From positions 310,001 to 374,000 of the forward strand of contig RHGM01000001.1 in assembly GCA_003724185.1 (NCBI GenBank): a DNA stretch of 64,000 bases. Direction: 5' to 3'. The notes under the pieces are model-generated. The model did not search any database. It saw nothing but the letters and a program-made list of their open reading frames with translations, and had not been told where the DNA came from. Below, in pieces: positions 17,802 to 29,928 of this stretch (positions are counted from its first letter, which is position 1; every line of letters starts with the position of its first letter). Origin of the DNA: Porphyrobacter sp. IPPAS B-1204. Lineage in GTDB: Bacteria > Pseudomonadota > Alphaproteobacteria > Sphingomonadales > Sphingomonadaceae. The position numbers and the translations under genes are program-made.

Positions 17802-18014
17802 TCACCACTCTGGCTCAAGCCAATTCTTCATCGGCGTGCATTGGCAAATATACGTCCACTCGCCGCGCTCTTCAAAATGGATCACGCGCTCGATTGCGAC
17901 GATCAGACGTCCATCTTCAAGGTCGTCCATGTCGACAACATCGCCGACACGAGGAAGCGTCGGCATTTCGCGCCGACGCTTCGCTCCGTTGATGGCGAAC
18001 TGGACAAGAATCAT
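17802..18014 (-). CDS. Small hypothetical protein coupled to sdhA
   Basis: 70 residues: an N-terminal basic stretch, an acidic turn (GDVVDMDDLEDGRL), then FEERGEWTYICQCTPMKNWLEPEW with two cysteines. Start and sdhA stop share a base (TGATG), so translation is coupled. I recognise no domain. It occupies the place where sdhB usually follows sdhA, but it is far too short and lacks the ferredoxin cysteine clusters, so it is not a remnant of sdhB that I can identify. Confidence 0.6.
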   Translation of the reverse strand: MILVQFAINGAKRRREMPTLPRVGDVVDMDDLEDGRLIVAIERVIHFEERGEWTYICQCTPMKNWLEPEW

Positions 18015-19882
18015 CAGTAAACGCGCGCCTTGGGTTCGATGTACTTGATGTCGTCCGTCAGCGTGTACTCATGCACCGGGCGGTAATCGATCCGGCTGTT
18101 CGAGCCGCGCCCGCCCCAGCCGTCGAACCAGGCGATGGTGTGCTTCATCCATTCGGCATCGTTGCGATCGGGGTAATCCTCGTGCGCGTGGGCGCCGCGG
18201 CTTTCCTTGCGGTTGGCGGCCGAAGCCATGGTGACGTTGGCCTGCGACATCAGGTTGTCGAGCTCCAGCGTCTCGATCAGATCGCTGTTCCAGATCAGCG
18301 ACTTGTCGGTAACGTGGATGTCCTCCATCCGCTTGTTCTGCTCGGCGAGCTTCGCCACGCCTTCGTCCATCAGCTTTTGGTCGCGGAACACGGCGCAGTG
18401 CTTCTGCATCGCCTTCTGCATTTCCGCACGGATCTGCGCGGTGGGCGAGCCGCCCTGCGCATAGCGGAAGTGATCCAGACGGGTCAGGGCGAAATCCGCG
18501 CTGTCGGCGGGCAGTTCGGGCTGCTTGGCCTTGGGCTGCAGGTTATCGCGCAGGTGGTGGCCGGTTGCGCGGCCGAACACCACGAGGTCGATCAGCGAGT
18601 TCGAGCCGAGGCGGTTCGCCCCGTGCACCGAAACGCAGGCCGCTTCGCCCACGGCATAAAGGCCGGGGATGACGGTGTCCGGATTGCCATCCGGCCCCAG
18701 CGTGACGACCTGCCCGTGATAGTTACACGGAATGCCGCCCATGTTGTAATGCACTGTCGGGGTGACAGGCAGCGGCTGGCGGGTGAGATCGACGCCCGCG
18801 AAAATCTTGCCGCTTTCGGTGATGCCCGGCAGGCGCTGGGCCAGCACGGTCGGGTCGATGTGATCGAGGTGGAGGTAGATGTGATCCCCCTCCGGCCCGA
18901 CACCGCGCCCTTCGCGCATTTCCAGCGCCATCGACCGGCTGACCACGTCACGTGACGCGAGATCCTTCGCCGACGGGGCGTAACGTTCCATGAAGCGTTC
19001 GCCTTCGGAGTTGGTGAGGTAACCACCCTCCCCGCGCGCGCCTTCGGTGATCAGCACGCCCGCGCCGTAGATGCCGGTGGGGTGGAACTGCACGAACTCC
19101 ATGTCCTGCAGCGGCAGCCCCGCGCGCAGCACCATCCCGCCGCCGTCGCCAGTGCAGGTGTGGGCCGAGGTCGCGGTATAATAGCAGCGGCCATAGCCGC
19201 CCGTCGCCAGCACGACCGATTGCGCGCGGAAGCGGTGGATCTTGCCGTCATCAAGGCACATGGCGATCACGCCGACGCACTTACGCTCCCCGCCCTCGTC
19301 CGACATGATGAGGTCGAGCGCGAAGTATTCGATGAAGAAATCCGCGTCATACTTCAGGCTCTGCTGGTACAGCGCGTGGAGCATGGCGTGGCCGGTGCGG
19401 TCAGCCGCGGCGCAGGTGCGCTGCACCGGCGGGCCGGCGCCCATGTTCTGCATGTGGCCGCCGAAAGGGCGCTGGTAGATCGTGCCATCGGCGTTGCGGC
19501 TGAAGGGCACGCCGGCGTGCTCCAGCTCGTAAACCGCCGCCGGGGCTTCGCGTGCGAGATATTCGATCGCGTCCTGATCGCCCAGCCAGTCCGACCCCTT
19601 GACGGTGTCGTACATGTGCCAGGTCCAGTGGTCGGGGCTGTTGTTGCCCAGCGAAGCGGCAATCCCGCCCTGCGCCGCAACCGTGTGCGAGCGTGTCGGG
19701 AACACCTTGGAAATGTTCGCGGTGCGCAGGCCGCTTTCGGCTGCGCCCATCGTCGCGCGAAGGCCCGATCCGCCCGCGCCCACCACCACCACGTCATAGG
19801 TGTGATCGACGATCGTGTAAGCGCCCTTCAGATGCGCGCCGCCCACGTCATTTGCGGTTCCGCGTGCTGCTGACGTAGCCAT
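18014..19882 (-). CDS. sdhA: Succinate dehydrogenase flavoprotein subunit
   Basis: 622 residues. It oxidises succinate to fumarate in the citric acid cycle, as part of respiratory complex II on the inner membrane. FAD binding: [20 protein letters not shown]. The covalent-FAD histidine is in [10 protein letters not shown]. Active-site segments are [30 protein letters not shown] and the [14 protein letters not shown] helix. The C-terminal domain ends in the typical [12 protein letters not shown]. The start overlaps the sdhD stop (TGATG). sdhB is not next to it. Confidence 0.97.
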   Translation of the reverse strand: MATSAARGTANDVGGAHLKGAYTIVDHTYDVVVVGAGGSGLRATMGAAESGLRTANISKVFPTRSHTVAAQGGIAASLGNNSPDHWTWHMYDTVKGSDWLGDQDAIEYLAREAPAAVYELEHAGVPFSRNADGTIYQRPFGGHMQNMGAGPPVQRTCAAADRTGHAMLHALYQQSLKYDADFFIEYFALDLIMSDEGGERKCVGVIAMCLDDGKIHRFRAQSVVLATGGYGRCYYTATSAHTCTGDGGGMVLRAGLPLQDMEFVQFHPTGIYGAGVLITEGARGEGGYLTNSEGERFMERYAPSAKDLASRDVVSRSMALEMREGRGVGPEGDHIYLHLDHIDPTVLAQRLPGITESGKIFAGVDLTRQPLPVTPTVHYNMGGIPCNYHGQVVTLGPDGNPDTVIPGLYAVGEAACVSVHGANRLGSNSLIDLVVFGRATGHHLRDNLQPKAKQPELPADSADFALTRLDHFRYAQGGSPTAQIRAEMQKAMQKHCAVFRDQKLMDEGVAKLAEQNKRMEDIHVTDKSLIWNSDLIETLELDNLMSQANVTMASAANRKESRGAHAHEDYPDRNDAEWMKHTIAWFDGWGGRGSNSRIDYRPVHEYTLTDDIKYIEPKARVY

Positions 19883-20268
19883 CAGGCCTGACCTCCGAAT
19901 GCGAGCGCGGCAACGCTGAAAATTCCGAAAGCGCCGCCGCCAATGGTTGCAAGATTGAGCGCCGAGATCGCAGCAAACTTGCTGCCGGCGTCATGAATGT
20001 AATCCTCGATCAGCACTTGCAGGCCGAGGCGTGCGTGCCAGAACAGGCTGGTCACCAGCAGGATCATCGCGGTCGCCGAGACCGGCTGCGAGAGCCATTT
20101 TGCCACATTGGCGTGGCCGTAATCGCCCAGCAGCGCGAGGCTGACCAGCAGCCAGCTCATCAGCACCACATTGCCGATCGCGGTGAAGCGCTGCACCAGC
20201 CAGTGATGCGGCCCGTGGTGCGCCGCGCCAAGGCCCCGCACGCGTCCGATGGAAGTTCCGTTACCCAT
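19882..20268 (-). CDS. sdhD: Succinate dehydrogenase hydrophobic membrane anchor subunit
   Basis: 128 residues with three membrane helices (about 28-48, 64-85, 101-122). The quinone/haem region is marked by [13 protein letters not shown] at the start of helix 1 and by [18 protein letters not shown], which carries the haem-ligand type histidine and the conserved Asp-Tyr. It anchors SdhAB with SdhC. It starts 12 bases after sdhC. Confidence 0.93.
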   Translation of the reverse strand: MGNGTSIGRVRGLGAAHHGPHHWLVQRFTAIGNVVLMSWLLVSLALLGDYGHANVAKWLSQPVSATAMILLVTSLFWHARLGLQVLIEDYIHDAGSKFAAISALNLATIGGGAFGIFSVAALAFGGQA

Positions 20269-20280
20269 GTCGCGCGCTCC

Positions 20281-20661
20281 TCAAGCCAGCATAATCACGG
20301 CCCAGAAGGCCGCGGTGAAAAGGATCGCGATGATCGGCGAAGCGATCGACCACATGCGGTTGGTGTCGAGTTCGTAACCCGCCCCGATATCGAGCACGAA
20401 GTGCCTGAGGCCGCTCATCATGTGGGTGAAGAACGCCCATGACAGGCCGACCAGCACCACCATCCCCAGCGGCGATCCCATCACCGATTGGAAGGTCGCA
20501 TAGGCTTCCGGCCCGCTGGCGAGCGCACCCAGCCACCACACCAGCACGCCAAGGCCGACAATCGCCAGCCCGTCACCCGTGGCACGGTGGAGGATCGATA
20601 CCAGCATGTGCGGCCCCCAGCGCCACACCTGCAAATGGGGAGAAAGCGGTCTTTGGTTCAT
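20281..20661 (-). CDS. sdhC: Succinate dehydrogenase cytochrome b556 subunit
   Basis: 126 residues from the ATG at 20661 (MNQRPLSPHLQVWRW), the normal SdhC N-terminus. The longer ORF to 20697 is not used. The SILHRATGDGLA signature binds quinone and haem. The second helix has the axial haem histidine region HMMSGLRHFVLDIG. There are three membrane helices. It is the first gene of sdhCDA, and 108 bases separate it from a divergent SDR gene. Confidence 0.94.
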   Translation of the reverse strand: MNQRPLSPHLQVWRWGPHMLVSILHRATGDGLAIVGLGVLVWWLGALASGPEAYATFQSVMGSPLGMVVLVGLSWAFFTHMMSGLRHFVLDIGAGYELDTNRMWSIASPIIAILFTAAFWAVIMLA

Positions 20662-20769
20662 GGTGATCCCGTCTGGTCCCTTAATCTGGCATCCCACTTA
20701 GCGCGCCTGCCGCGTGAGGCAAGCGGTGAGCGGTGGACATGACTTGCAAATTTCTGGATAGGCGATTGC

Positions 20770-21495
20770 ATGGGACACATTCTTGTAACCGGATCGAGCC
20801 GCGGGATCGGCAAGGCGGCGCTGGCAGCACTGGCTGCGCGGGGGGCAAAGGTCATCGGCCACGCCTCACGCGCCGGGGTTCAGGGTGCGGGCGAAGTGCC
20901 GATCATCGCCGCCGATTTCGGCGATCCGCTGGCGGCGCAATCGCTGTGGGACCGGGCGCTTGACCTTGCCGATGGCGAGATTGACGCGGTGGTGAACAAC
21001 GCCGGCCGGTTCGAGGCGAACCGGCTGGACCGGTCGGATATCGAATGGCTCGATGCGTGGGAGGACACCATGCGGGTCAACCTCACATCCGCCGCACAAC
21101 TCTCGCGGCTGGCGGTGCTGCACTGGCAGAAGCGCGGGTTTGCCGGACGGTTGGTTCACGTAGCGAGCCGCGCCGCCTATCGCGGGGACAGCCCGGCGCA
21201 CTGGCATTATGCCGCCGCCAAAAGCGGGATGGTGGGAATGCACAAGACCATCGCGCGCGCCTATGCCAAGGACGGCATCCTCAGCTTTGCCGTCACGCCA
21301 GGTTTCACCGACACCAGCATGGCGGATGATTACCTCGCCAGCCGCGGCGGTCCGGGCCTGCTGGCGGACATTCCGCTGGGCCGGGTGGCAACGCCGGAGG
21401 AAATCGCCAGCATCATCGCCTTCTGCGCATTGGACGCGCCGCCCAGCATGACCGGCGCGGTGATCGACGCCAACGGAGCGAGCTTTGTCCGCTGA
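20770..21495 (+). CDS. Short-chain dehydrogenase/reductase
   Basis: 241 residues. The cofactor loop is TGSSRGIG, followed by NNAG, and the catalytic residues are in HVASRAAYRGDSPAHWHYAAAKSG (Ser, then Tyr-x3-Lys). The C-terminus TGAVIDANGASFVR is typical of FabG-like SDRs. The substrate is not predictable. The last 11 bases overlap the start of prmA, so the two are co-transcribed. Confidence 0.87.
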   Translation: MGHILVTGSSRGIGKAALAALAARGAKVIGHASRAGVQGAGEVPIIAADFGDPLAAQSLWDRALDLADGEIDAVVNNAGRFEANRLDRSDIEWLDAWEDTMRVNLTSAAQLSRLAVLHWQKRGFAGRLVHVASRAAYRGDSPAHWHYAAAKSGMVGMHKTIARAYAKDGILSFAVTPGFTDTSMADDYLASRGGPGLLADIPLGRVATPEEIASIIAFCALDAPPSMTGAVIDANGASFVR

Positions 21496-22402
21496 TACAA
21501 CCACGTGGAAGCTGTCGCTGTTTGCCCCAAAGCCGGTCGTTCAGGCGGCGTTGCTGGCACATGACCTGATCGACGACTGGGATTACGAACTCGTCATCGC
21601 GGGCCGCGAAGTCGCCGAGGACCGCCCCGACGATTGGGTGCTCGAAGGCTGGTATCCGCGCAAACCCGGCAAGGCAGAGAAAGCCGCGCTGGAGGGACTG
21701 TTCGCCGACGCGCCTCCCAAAATCACCATCGAAGAACTCCCCCCTGAAGACTGGGTGACGCTGAGCCAGCACAACGCCCCGCCGATCCGCGCCGGACGGT
21801 TCCACGTGCACACCCCCGATTACCCGGCTGATCCTGACCTGATCGACTTCGTGATCCCCGCAAGCCAGGCCTTCGGCACCGGCCAGCACAAGACCACCGC
21901 CGGATGCCTCGAAATGCTCGGCCACATGAAGGCCAGCGGCGTGATCGCCCGCAATGTCGCCGATATCGGCACCGGCACCGGGCTGCTGGGCTTTGCGGCG
22001 CTGGCCCTGTGGCCGCGGGCGCTGTGCACGCTCACCGATATCGACGCGGTCTGCGTGGGCGTGGTCGAGGAGAATGCGCGATTGAACGCTGTCCCGATGG
22101 GCGCAGGCGCGGGAGAGGCGGTGATGATCGTCGCTGACGGGATGGACGATCCCTTGCTCCAGTTGCGTGGCCCCTATGATCTGCTGATCGCCAATATCCT
22201 CGCAGGCCCGCTGGTCAGCCTCGCCCCCGATTTCGCCAAGGCGGTTCCGCCGGGTGGCAGCCTGCTGCTGGCCGGATTGCTGGCGGGCGAACAGGAAGCG
22301 GCGGTCAAACGCGCGATGCATCTGGCCGGGTTCCGCATGGCTGCAAGGCTCCAGCGCGGCGACTGGGCGATCCTGTGGCTGCGCAGAAGGCGCGTCAGGT
22401 AA
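21485..22402 (+). CDS. prmA: Ribosomal protein L11 methyltransferase
   Basis: 305 residues. It trimethylates ribosomal protein L11. The N-terminal substrate domain (residues 1-95) precedes the SAM domain with AFGTGQHKTTAGCLE (the PrmA signature), VADIGTGTGLLGFAAL and the NPPY-like DLLIANILAGPL. The start is TTG at 21485 inside the SDR gene, with GGAG 6 bases upstream at 21475-21478. No ATG is available nearby. The 3' end overlaps the convergent sigma-factor gene by 8 bases. Confidence 0.93.
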   Translation: MSADTTTWKLSLFAPKPVVQAALLAHDLIDDWDYELVIAGREVAEDRPDDWVLEGWYPRKPGKAEKAALEGLFADAPPKITIEELPPEDWVTLSQHNAPPIRAGRFHVHTPDYPADPDLIDFVIPASQAFGTGQHKTTAGCLEMLGHMKASGVIARNVADIGTGTGLLGFAALALWPRALCTLTDIDAVCVGVVEENARLNAVPMGAGAGEAVMIVADGMDDPLLQLRGPYDLLIANILAGPLVSLAPDFAKAVPPGGSLLLAGLLAGEQEAAVKRAMHLAGFRMAARLQRGDWAILWLRRRRVR

Positions 22403-23582
22403 GCATCGCCCGCCGCCGTTCCAGCCACAGCCGTTCGGCCCGTGGCGGATCGAGCATCAGTGCCGTGTCCAGCGCTTTTGCTGCTGAGCCTTCCCGTTCG
22501 GCCTTCGCCAGCAGATCGGCGCGGGCGACATGGAAGGGCCGCGCCAGCGCCAGCCGCTCGGCGGGGAGCGCGTCCAGCGCCGCCAGACCGGCCTCCGCCC
22601 CCTCCACCTGCGCCAACGCAAGCGCGCGGGACAGCGCCACCATTGGCGAAGGGCGCAGCGCCAGCAGCACATCATACAAGCGCAACACCGCCCCCCAATC
22701 CACTGCGCCATCAAAGGCGCGCCGCGTGTGGGCCAGCTGGATCGCGGCCATCACCTGATAAGGCCCCGAGCGCCCTGCCTGCGCCGCCCGGTCCATCAGC
22801 CCGCGTGCAGCCTCGATCCGGGCAAAGTCCCACAGGCGCACCTCCTGCTGCGACAGCGGCACCATCGCCCCCTCGCCATCCAGCCGCGCTGCGGCCCGTG
22901 ACCGTGCCAGCAGCACCAGCGCCGCCAACCCCAGCGCCTCGGGCTCCTGCGGTAAAAGGTCAGCCACCATCAGCGCCAACCGCTCGACCTCCGCGCCGAG
23001 GTCTTCCTCTAGCGCCGCAGACAGTTCCCCGCCCGCATCGGCATAGGCGGCGGTAAAGGCGAGTTCGAGCGCCAGCAGCACCGCCTCCAGCCGTTCGGGC
23101 CATGCCTTGCGCGGCGGCAATTCGAAGGCGATCCCCGCCTCGCGCACCTTGGCCTTGGCGCGGGTGATGCGCTGGAACATCGTGGGCTCGCTCACCACGA
23201 ACAGGCGGGCAATGGCAGGTGTCGGCAGTCCGCAAATGACCTTCAAGGCCAGCGGCGCGCGCACCTCCGCCGCCAGCGCCGGGTGGCAGCAGATGAACAG
23301 CAGGCGCAGGCGTTCGTCCGGGATCGGTTCGGGGAGCGCGATAATGTCGGCCATGTCGGTCACCCCGGCCAGAGCATCGATTGTGCGCGCCTCGGCCTGC
23401 CGTTTGCGCAGGGCATCGAGCGCGCGGCGCTTGCCCGCCACGAACAGCCATGCGGCAACATCGTGCGGGGCCTCGGCCAGCGCGACGCAAGCGGCGGCAG
23501 CATCGGCGAAAGCATCCTCCGCCGCGTCCAGATCGCGCAGCTGCGCGGCAAGCGCGGCCACCACGCGGGGCCGCGCCGCCAT
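22395..23582 (-). CDS. ECF-type sigma factor with C-terminal TPR-like extension (ECF42-like)
   Basis: 395 residues from the ATG at 23582. No strong ribosome site is visible, and the frame stays open to 23681, so the N-terminus is uncertain. Sigma region 2 lies at about residues 10-75 (AEDAFADAAAACVALAEAP, AAWLFVAGKRRALDALRKRQ) and region 4 near LKVICGLPTPAIARLFVVSE. The remaining 200 residues are the DUF6596/TPR-like extension (WDFARIEAARGL, YQVMAAIQLAHT). This architecture next to a DGPF protein is the ECF42 group. These sigma factors lack a normal anti-sigma factor, and the extension is thought to control them. Confidence 0.88.
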   Translation of the reverse strand: MAARPRVVAALAAQLRDLDAAEDAFADAAAACVALAEAPHDVAAWLFVAGKRRALDALRKRQAEARTIDALAGVTDMADIIALPEPIPDERLRLLFICCHPALAAEVRAPLALKVICGLPTPAIARLFVVSEPTMFQRITRAKAKVREAGIAFELPPRKAWPERLEAVLLALELAFTAAYADAGGELSAALEEDLGAEVERLALMVADLLPQEPEALGLAALVLLARSRAAARLDGEGAMVPLSQQEVRLWDFARIEAARGLMDRAAQAGRSGPYQVMAAIQLAHTRRAFDGAVDWGAVLRLYDVLLALRPSPMVALSRALALAQVEGAEAGLAALDALPAERLALARPFHVARADLLAKAEREGSAAKALDTALMLDPPRAERLWLERRRAMLT

Positions 23583-23605
23583 GATCGCCTGCGAAAGCGC
23601 GGCGC

Positions 23606-23965
23606 TCAGGCCTCGGCCCCCAGCGGCCAGATCGGGCGCACTTCGATCCCGCCCTTGGGCACCGGAATGCGCCGCGCCCATTCCAGCGCGTGATCAAGGC
23701 TGGGCACATCGATGATGTAGAAGCCGCCGAGTTCCTCGTGGGTTTCGGCAAAGGGGCCATCATGCAGGCTCACCGAACCATGGTCGAACCGCAGCGTGGT
23801 TGCGGTGGCAGCGGGCTTCAACCGCTCGCCCGAGAACGGCACGCCCGCTGCGACCAGATCCTCGGCCAGCTTCATGTGCCCCGCCAGCGTCGCCTCCAGC
23901 AGCGCCGCGCCTTCGGCCCCGGCATAGGCGCTCTCGTCCTCGTTGATCATCAGCATGAATTGCAT
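23606..23965 (-). CDS. YCII/DGPF-family protein, partner of the ECF sigma factor
   Basis: 119 residues. The N-terminus MQFMLMINEDESAYA and the namesake motif DGPFAETHEELGGFYIID mark the DGPF branch of the YCII family (ferredoxin-like fold with conserved His/Asp). Such genes lie directly before ECF42 sigma genes in many bacteria. Their role, enzyme or signal sensor, is unclear. A GGAG ribosome site precedes the ATG at 23965. Confidence 0.9.
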   Translation of the reverse strand: MQFMLMINEDESAYAGAEGAALLEATLAGHMKLAEDLVAAGVPFSGERLKPAATATTLRFDHGSVSLHDGPFAETHEELGGFYIIDVPSLDHALEWARRIPVPKGGIEVRPIWPLGAEA

Positions 23966-24055
23966 CGCACGTCTCCGTCACCGGCCCCGCCGGAATGGCA
24001 AGGCTCTGACACGGAGACGGGCACGGCAAGCCGGATTCGACAGGGTGCGCGAAAT

Positions 24056-25228
24056 TTATTCGGCAGGCTCGGCGCCGGCGTCTTCGGTTGTCTTGCCCTT
24101 CCGCGTCCAGGGATACATGAACTGCCCGGCATAGCCGCGCGGCACGTCTTCGGGGATGCCGTAATCCTTGGGCCAGCGGTCCTCCGGCAGGTGGAAGGTG
24201 CCGAACAGTTTGTCGATCCACGGGAAATGGATCGCAAAGTTCACGTCAAACGCCTCACGCTCCAGCCCGTGGTGCCAGTGGTGGAACCGCGGCGTGGCGA
24301 TCCAGTGGCCCAGCCGGTTGAAATTGCCGCCGACATTGGCGTGCAGCAGCGACGACCAGACATAGATGAACCCGATATAGGCCTGCATCACAGAAGCGCC
24401 GAAGCCCAGCGTGAACAGCGGCAGCGAGGTCACTGCGCGCAGCAGGACCACCTCGACAATGTGCATCCGCGATCCGGCCAGCCAGTCCATCGATTTGGCG
24501 CTGTGGTGCACCGCGTGGAATCCCCACAGGAACGGCACCTTGTGGAACAGGCGGTGGTACCAGTATTGCAGCATGTCCGACGCGACCAGCACGATGGCGA
24601 ACTGCACCAGCCACGGCAGGTCAGCCACCATCGCCCGGAAGGCCTGCCAATTGCTCGTATTGGCATTGATGATCTGCGACGGCGCCAGCGACAGGAACGC
24701 CAGAATCTGAACGAACATCGAGCTGATGAGGAAGTAGAACAGATCCTCGCGCCATTCATTGCGGAACAGGCGCTGGTCGCGCCGGTGCGGGACGAAGCGT
24801 TCCAGCGGCGCATACATGAAGCCGGTCGCCAGCAGATTGACGATGAAGAAATCGATCCCGAAGAACATCCCCCAACCGCGCACGTCGTCCGCCTGCACCG
24901 CCGCCCCGCCGAGCAATGCCGCGCCCAGCCCGATCATCAGCGCGGTCATCCCCAGCACCTTGCGCGGGCGCAGCAGCAGGCTGAGCAACGCGAGCGCATA
25001 GCTCGCCAGCAGCAGCACGTGGATCGCGGTGCGGAAGCCCGCCCAGTCGCGCACGATCTGCAGTTCCGGCGTGGTGAACCATGCCGGGAATTTCAGCGCG
25101 ACGACCATCACAAAACCGCTGATCGCGAACAGCAGCGCAAAGAACCCGGCAAACCAGCCGGAGCCGAACCGCCGGACTTCCACCGGCGATTCCAGATCGC
25201 GCATCAGTTTCTGAAGATACCCTGCCAT
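24056..25228 (-). CDS. Sterol desaturase/fatty-acid hydroxylase-family membrane protein
   Basis: 390 residues from the ATG at 25228; an ATG at 25240 would add four. Eight-histidine di-iron motifs are present: HRLFH (in YWYHRLFHKVPFLW), HAVHHS and HHWHHG, in the order of the family. Five or six membrane helices occupy about 20-200. The enzyme likely hydroxylates or desaturates a lipid using O2 in the membrane. Bacterial members often act on carotenoids or ornithine lipids. The exact substrate is unknown. Confidence 0.87.
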   Translation of the reverse strand: MAGYLQKLMRDLESPVEVRRFGSGWFAGFFALLFAISGFVMVVALKFPAWFTTPELQIVRDWAGFRTAIHVLLLASYALALLSLLLRPRKVLGMTALMIGLGAALLGGAAVQADDVRGWGMFFGIDFFIVNLLATGFMYAPLERFVPHRRDQRLFRNEWREDLFYFLISSMFVQILAFLSLAPSQIINANTSNWQAFRAMVADLPWLVQFAIVLVASDMLQYWYHRLFHKVPFLWGFHAVHHSAKSMDWLAGSRMHIVEVVLLRAVTSLPLFTLGFGASVMQAYIGFIYVWSSLLHANVGGNFNRLGHWIATPRFHHWHHGLEREAFDVNFAIHFPWIDKLFGTFHLPEDRWPKDYGIPEDVPRGYAGQFMYPWTRKGKTTEDAGAEPAE

Positions 25229-25316
25229 AGTGCCCCACATGGATTGCTATTCTGCGTTAGCATGAACAGCCTTACCACAAAGTAACTTGCCTGCGAATGT
25301 CCCCGGCGGGCAAGGC

Positions 25317-25823
25317 TCAGACCGGGCCTGCCGCGTCCAGCGCATCCTTGAAGGCTTCAAGCGCATTGCGGGTGAAAGCTTCCATATTGGCGATGCGGTC
25401 GTCGCTGCCGGTCTGGACCATGCAGGTGACGGTCATGCCGCTGGGCGCAGCGATGGCGACGACGCTTTGCCCGGCAGGAGCGCCACTTGGGTGCGCCGAT
25501 CCGCCGACCGAGCCGCTTTCGGCCAACCCCCAGTCCGCGCCGAAATTGTCACGGATGGCGCGGGCTTGCAGCATGGCATATTCCTCGCTCGCCCCGCGCA
25601 TCCCGCTGTAAGCCTCACGCGGGAGCGCAAACAGCACGTCGCGGGCGCGGAAGGAATAGACCACGCCCCCGCCCACGAAAAAGTCGAGCGCACCGGGGAC
25701 GGTCAGCAGGCTCGCGGCGATGAGGCCCCCGGTGGCGCCGTCGGCGACGGCGACCTTTTCGCCCCGCGCACGCAGTCGCCGCGCGATCTGCGAGGCCAGA
25801 TGATGAAAGGCTTCGAAATTCAT
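25317..25823 (-). CDS. CinA C-terminal-domain (PncC-like) protein with altered signature
   Basis: 168 residues, the size of a stand-alone PncC (nicotinamide mononucleotide amidase). The fold markers are VAVADGATGGLIAASLLTVPGA, FFVGGGVVYS and GLAESGSVGG. In active members the first motif reads AESCTGG and its serine is the nucleophile. Here it reads ADGATGG, so Ser and Cys are replaced by Gly and Ala. Activity is therefore doubtful. It may be a binding or regulatory relative. Confidence 0.75.
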   Translation of the reverse strand: MNFEAFHHLASQIARRLRARGEKVAVADGATGGLIAASLLTVPGALDFFVGGGVVYSFRARDVLFALPREAYSGMRGASEEYAMLQARAIRDNFGADWGLAESGSVGGSAHPSGAPAGQSVVAIAAPSGMTVTCMVQTGSDDRIANMEAFTRNALEAFKDALDAAGPV

Positions 25824-25851
25824 CGCCGGTCGAATTCCCTGACAAGGTCGC

Positions 25852-26847
25852 TCAAGGCTGGATCCGCCGGATCGTGGTGATCTCCCCGCCGACCTGGGAT
25901 TCGGTCGTGGTCACCACGCTGGTGATCCGCGCCAGTCTGGCCGTAAGCGGCAATCCGGTCAGCGGATCGAATTCGACCTCGACATCATCGGTGATGCTGA
26001 TCGATTGAAGTTCATCGCCCGGCTTCGCGCCGCCCGTTCTGGCCGCTTGCGCCTTCAGCCGCTCGACCGTCGCAAGGGTGGCCGCCCGCATTTCTGCGGG
26101 GTCGTAGAGCGTGGTCTGGAACAGGCGCAGATTGCCCGCAGGTGTGCGGTTCAGCGATCCCTGCACCACCGCTGGGATCGGCGCGGTCAGAATACCCCCG
26201 GTCACCTCGGTTTCGGCCTCGACGGCCTCGCCCAGAACCAGTTCCGCGCCGCCATAGCCCAGCACGTTCGGCCAGCCGCGGATGATCTGCGCAGGAGCAT
26301 CCTCGGCCGAGACATTGATGATCGGATCAAGGACGCTTCTGACCGCCACAATGGCCGCTTCGTCCAACGGCGCACCGGACATGGCGGCGGCGGCCTCAGG
26401 CAGCTGGCGTAGCGCCGCGCGCATCGCCTCCCAATCCAGCATCCGCACCATCTCGCCCCCCGCATCCAGCTCGACCGTCATCGGCAGGAGGTAGACTCGC
26501 AGCGCTGCGGGCACGGCATCCAGCACCCGCTTGTCTGCCAGATCGAACCGCTGGCCTTCGCTGGCAAAGGCCAGCGTCTCCAGTCGCAGCACATACCCGC
26601 TGGCGATCCGATCAAAGGTCAGCTGCTGTTCGAAATCGATGACGCTGTCACCGCTCGGGCGCTTGCGCTCGAACCTGAGGGCGTAGGTGACGGGCGTGCC
26701 GATCGGCGGATCAAACGGGATGGTGACCGCTTCGCCAGCAATGTCCCCGGCGGGCGGTGCGGCAGGGGGTTCCTGTCCAAGCGCCGGGGCGGCGAGCGCG
26801 AGGGTGAATGCCGCCAGCAGCAGCGTTCCGCGTTTGGCGTGTGTCAT
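25852..26847 (-). CDS. Hypothetical secreted protein
   Basis: 331 residues from the ATG at 26847, which has an AGGAGAG ribosome site. The signal peptide is MTHAKRGTLLLAAFTLALAA, with cleavage near PALGQ. The mature protein opens with a Pro/Ala linker, then a beta-rich region (VTYALRFERKRPSGDSVIDF, LTFDRIASGYVLRLETL), suggesting a periplasmic beta-barrel or lipid-binding-like fold. No family is recognised. It starts 19 bases after the ligA stop and is probably co-transcribed with ligA. Confidence 0.65.
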   Translation of the reverse strand: MTHAKRGTLLLAAFTLALAAPALGQEPPAAPPAGDIAGEAVTIPFDPPIGTPVTYALRFERKRPSGDSVIDFEQQLTFDRIASGYVLRLETLAFASEGQRFDLADKRVLDAVPAALRVYLLPMTVELDAGGEMVRMLDWEAMRAALRQLPEAAAAMSGAPLDEAAIVAVRSVLDPIINVSAEDAPAQIIRGWPNVLGYGGAELVLGEAVEAETEVTGGILTAPIPAVVQGSLNRTPAGNLRLFQTTLYDPAEMRAATLATVERLKAQAARTGGAKPGDELQSISITDDVEVEFDPLTGLPLTARLARITSVVTTTESQVGGEITTIRRIQP

Positions 26848-26866
26848 GGCGCTCTCCTGCGTGGCA

Positions 26867-29870
<3,004 letters not shown>

Positions 29871-29928
29871 GGTGTTCCCCCCTTCAATTGTCCGCAGCAT
29901 AGCGCAGGCAAGGCAGCGGGCAACGGGA

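Noticed and set aside
17802..18014. Remnant of sdhB
   Set aside because: No iron-sulfur cysteine pattern or similarity to SdhB ends; kept as an unknown small gene.
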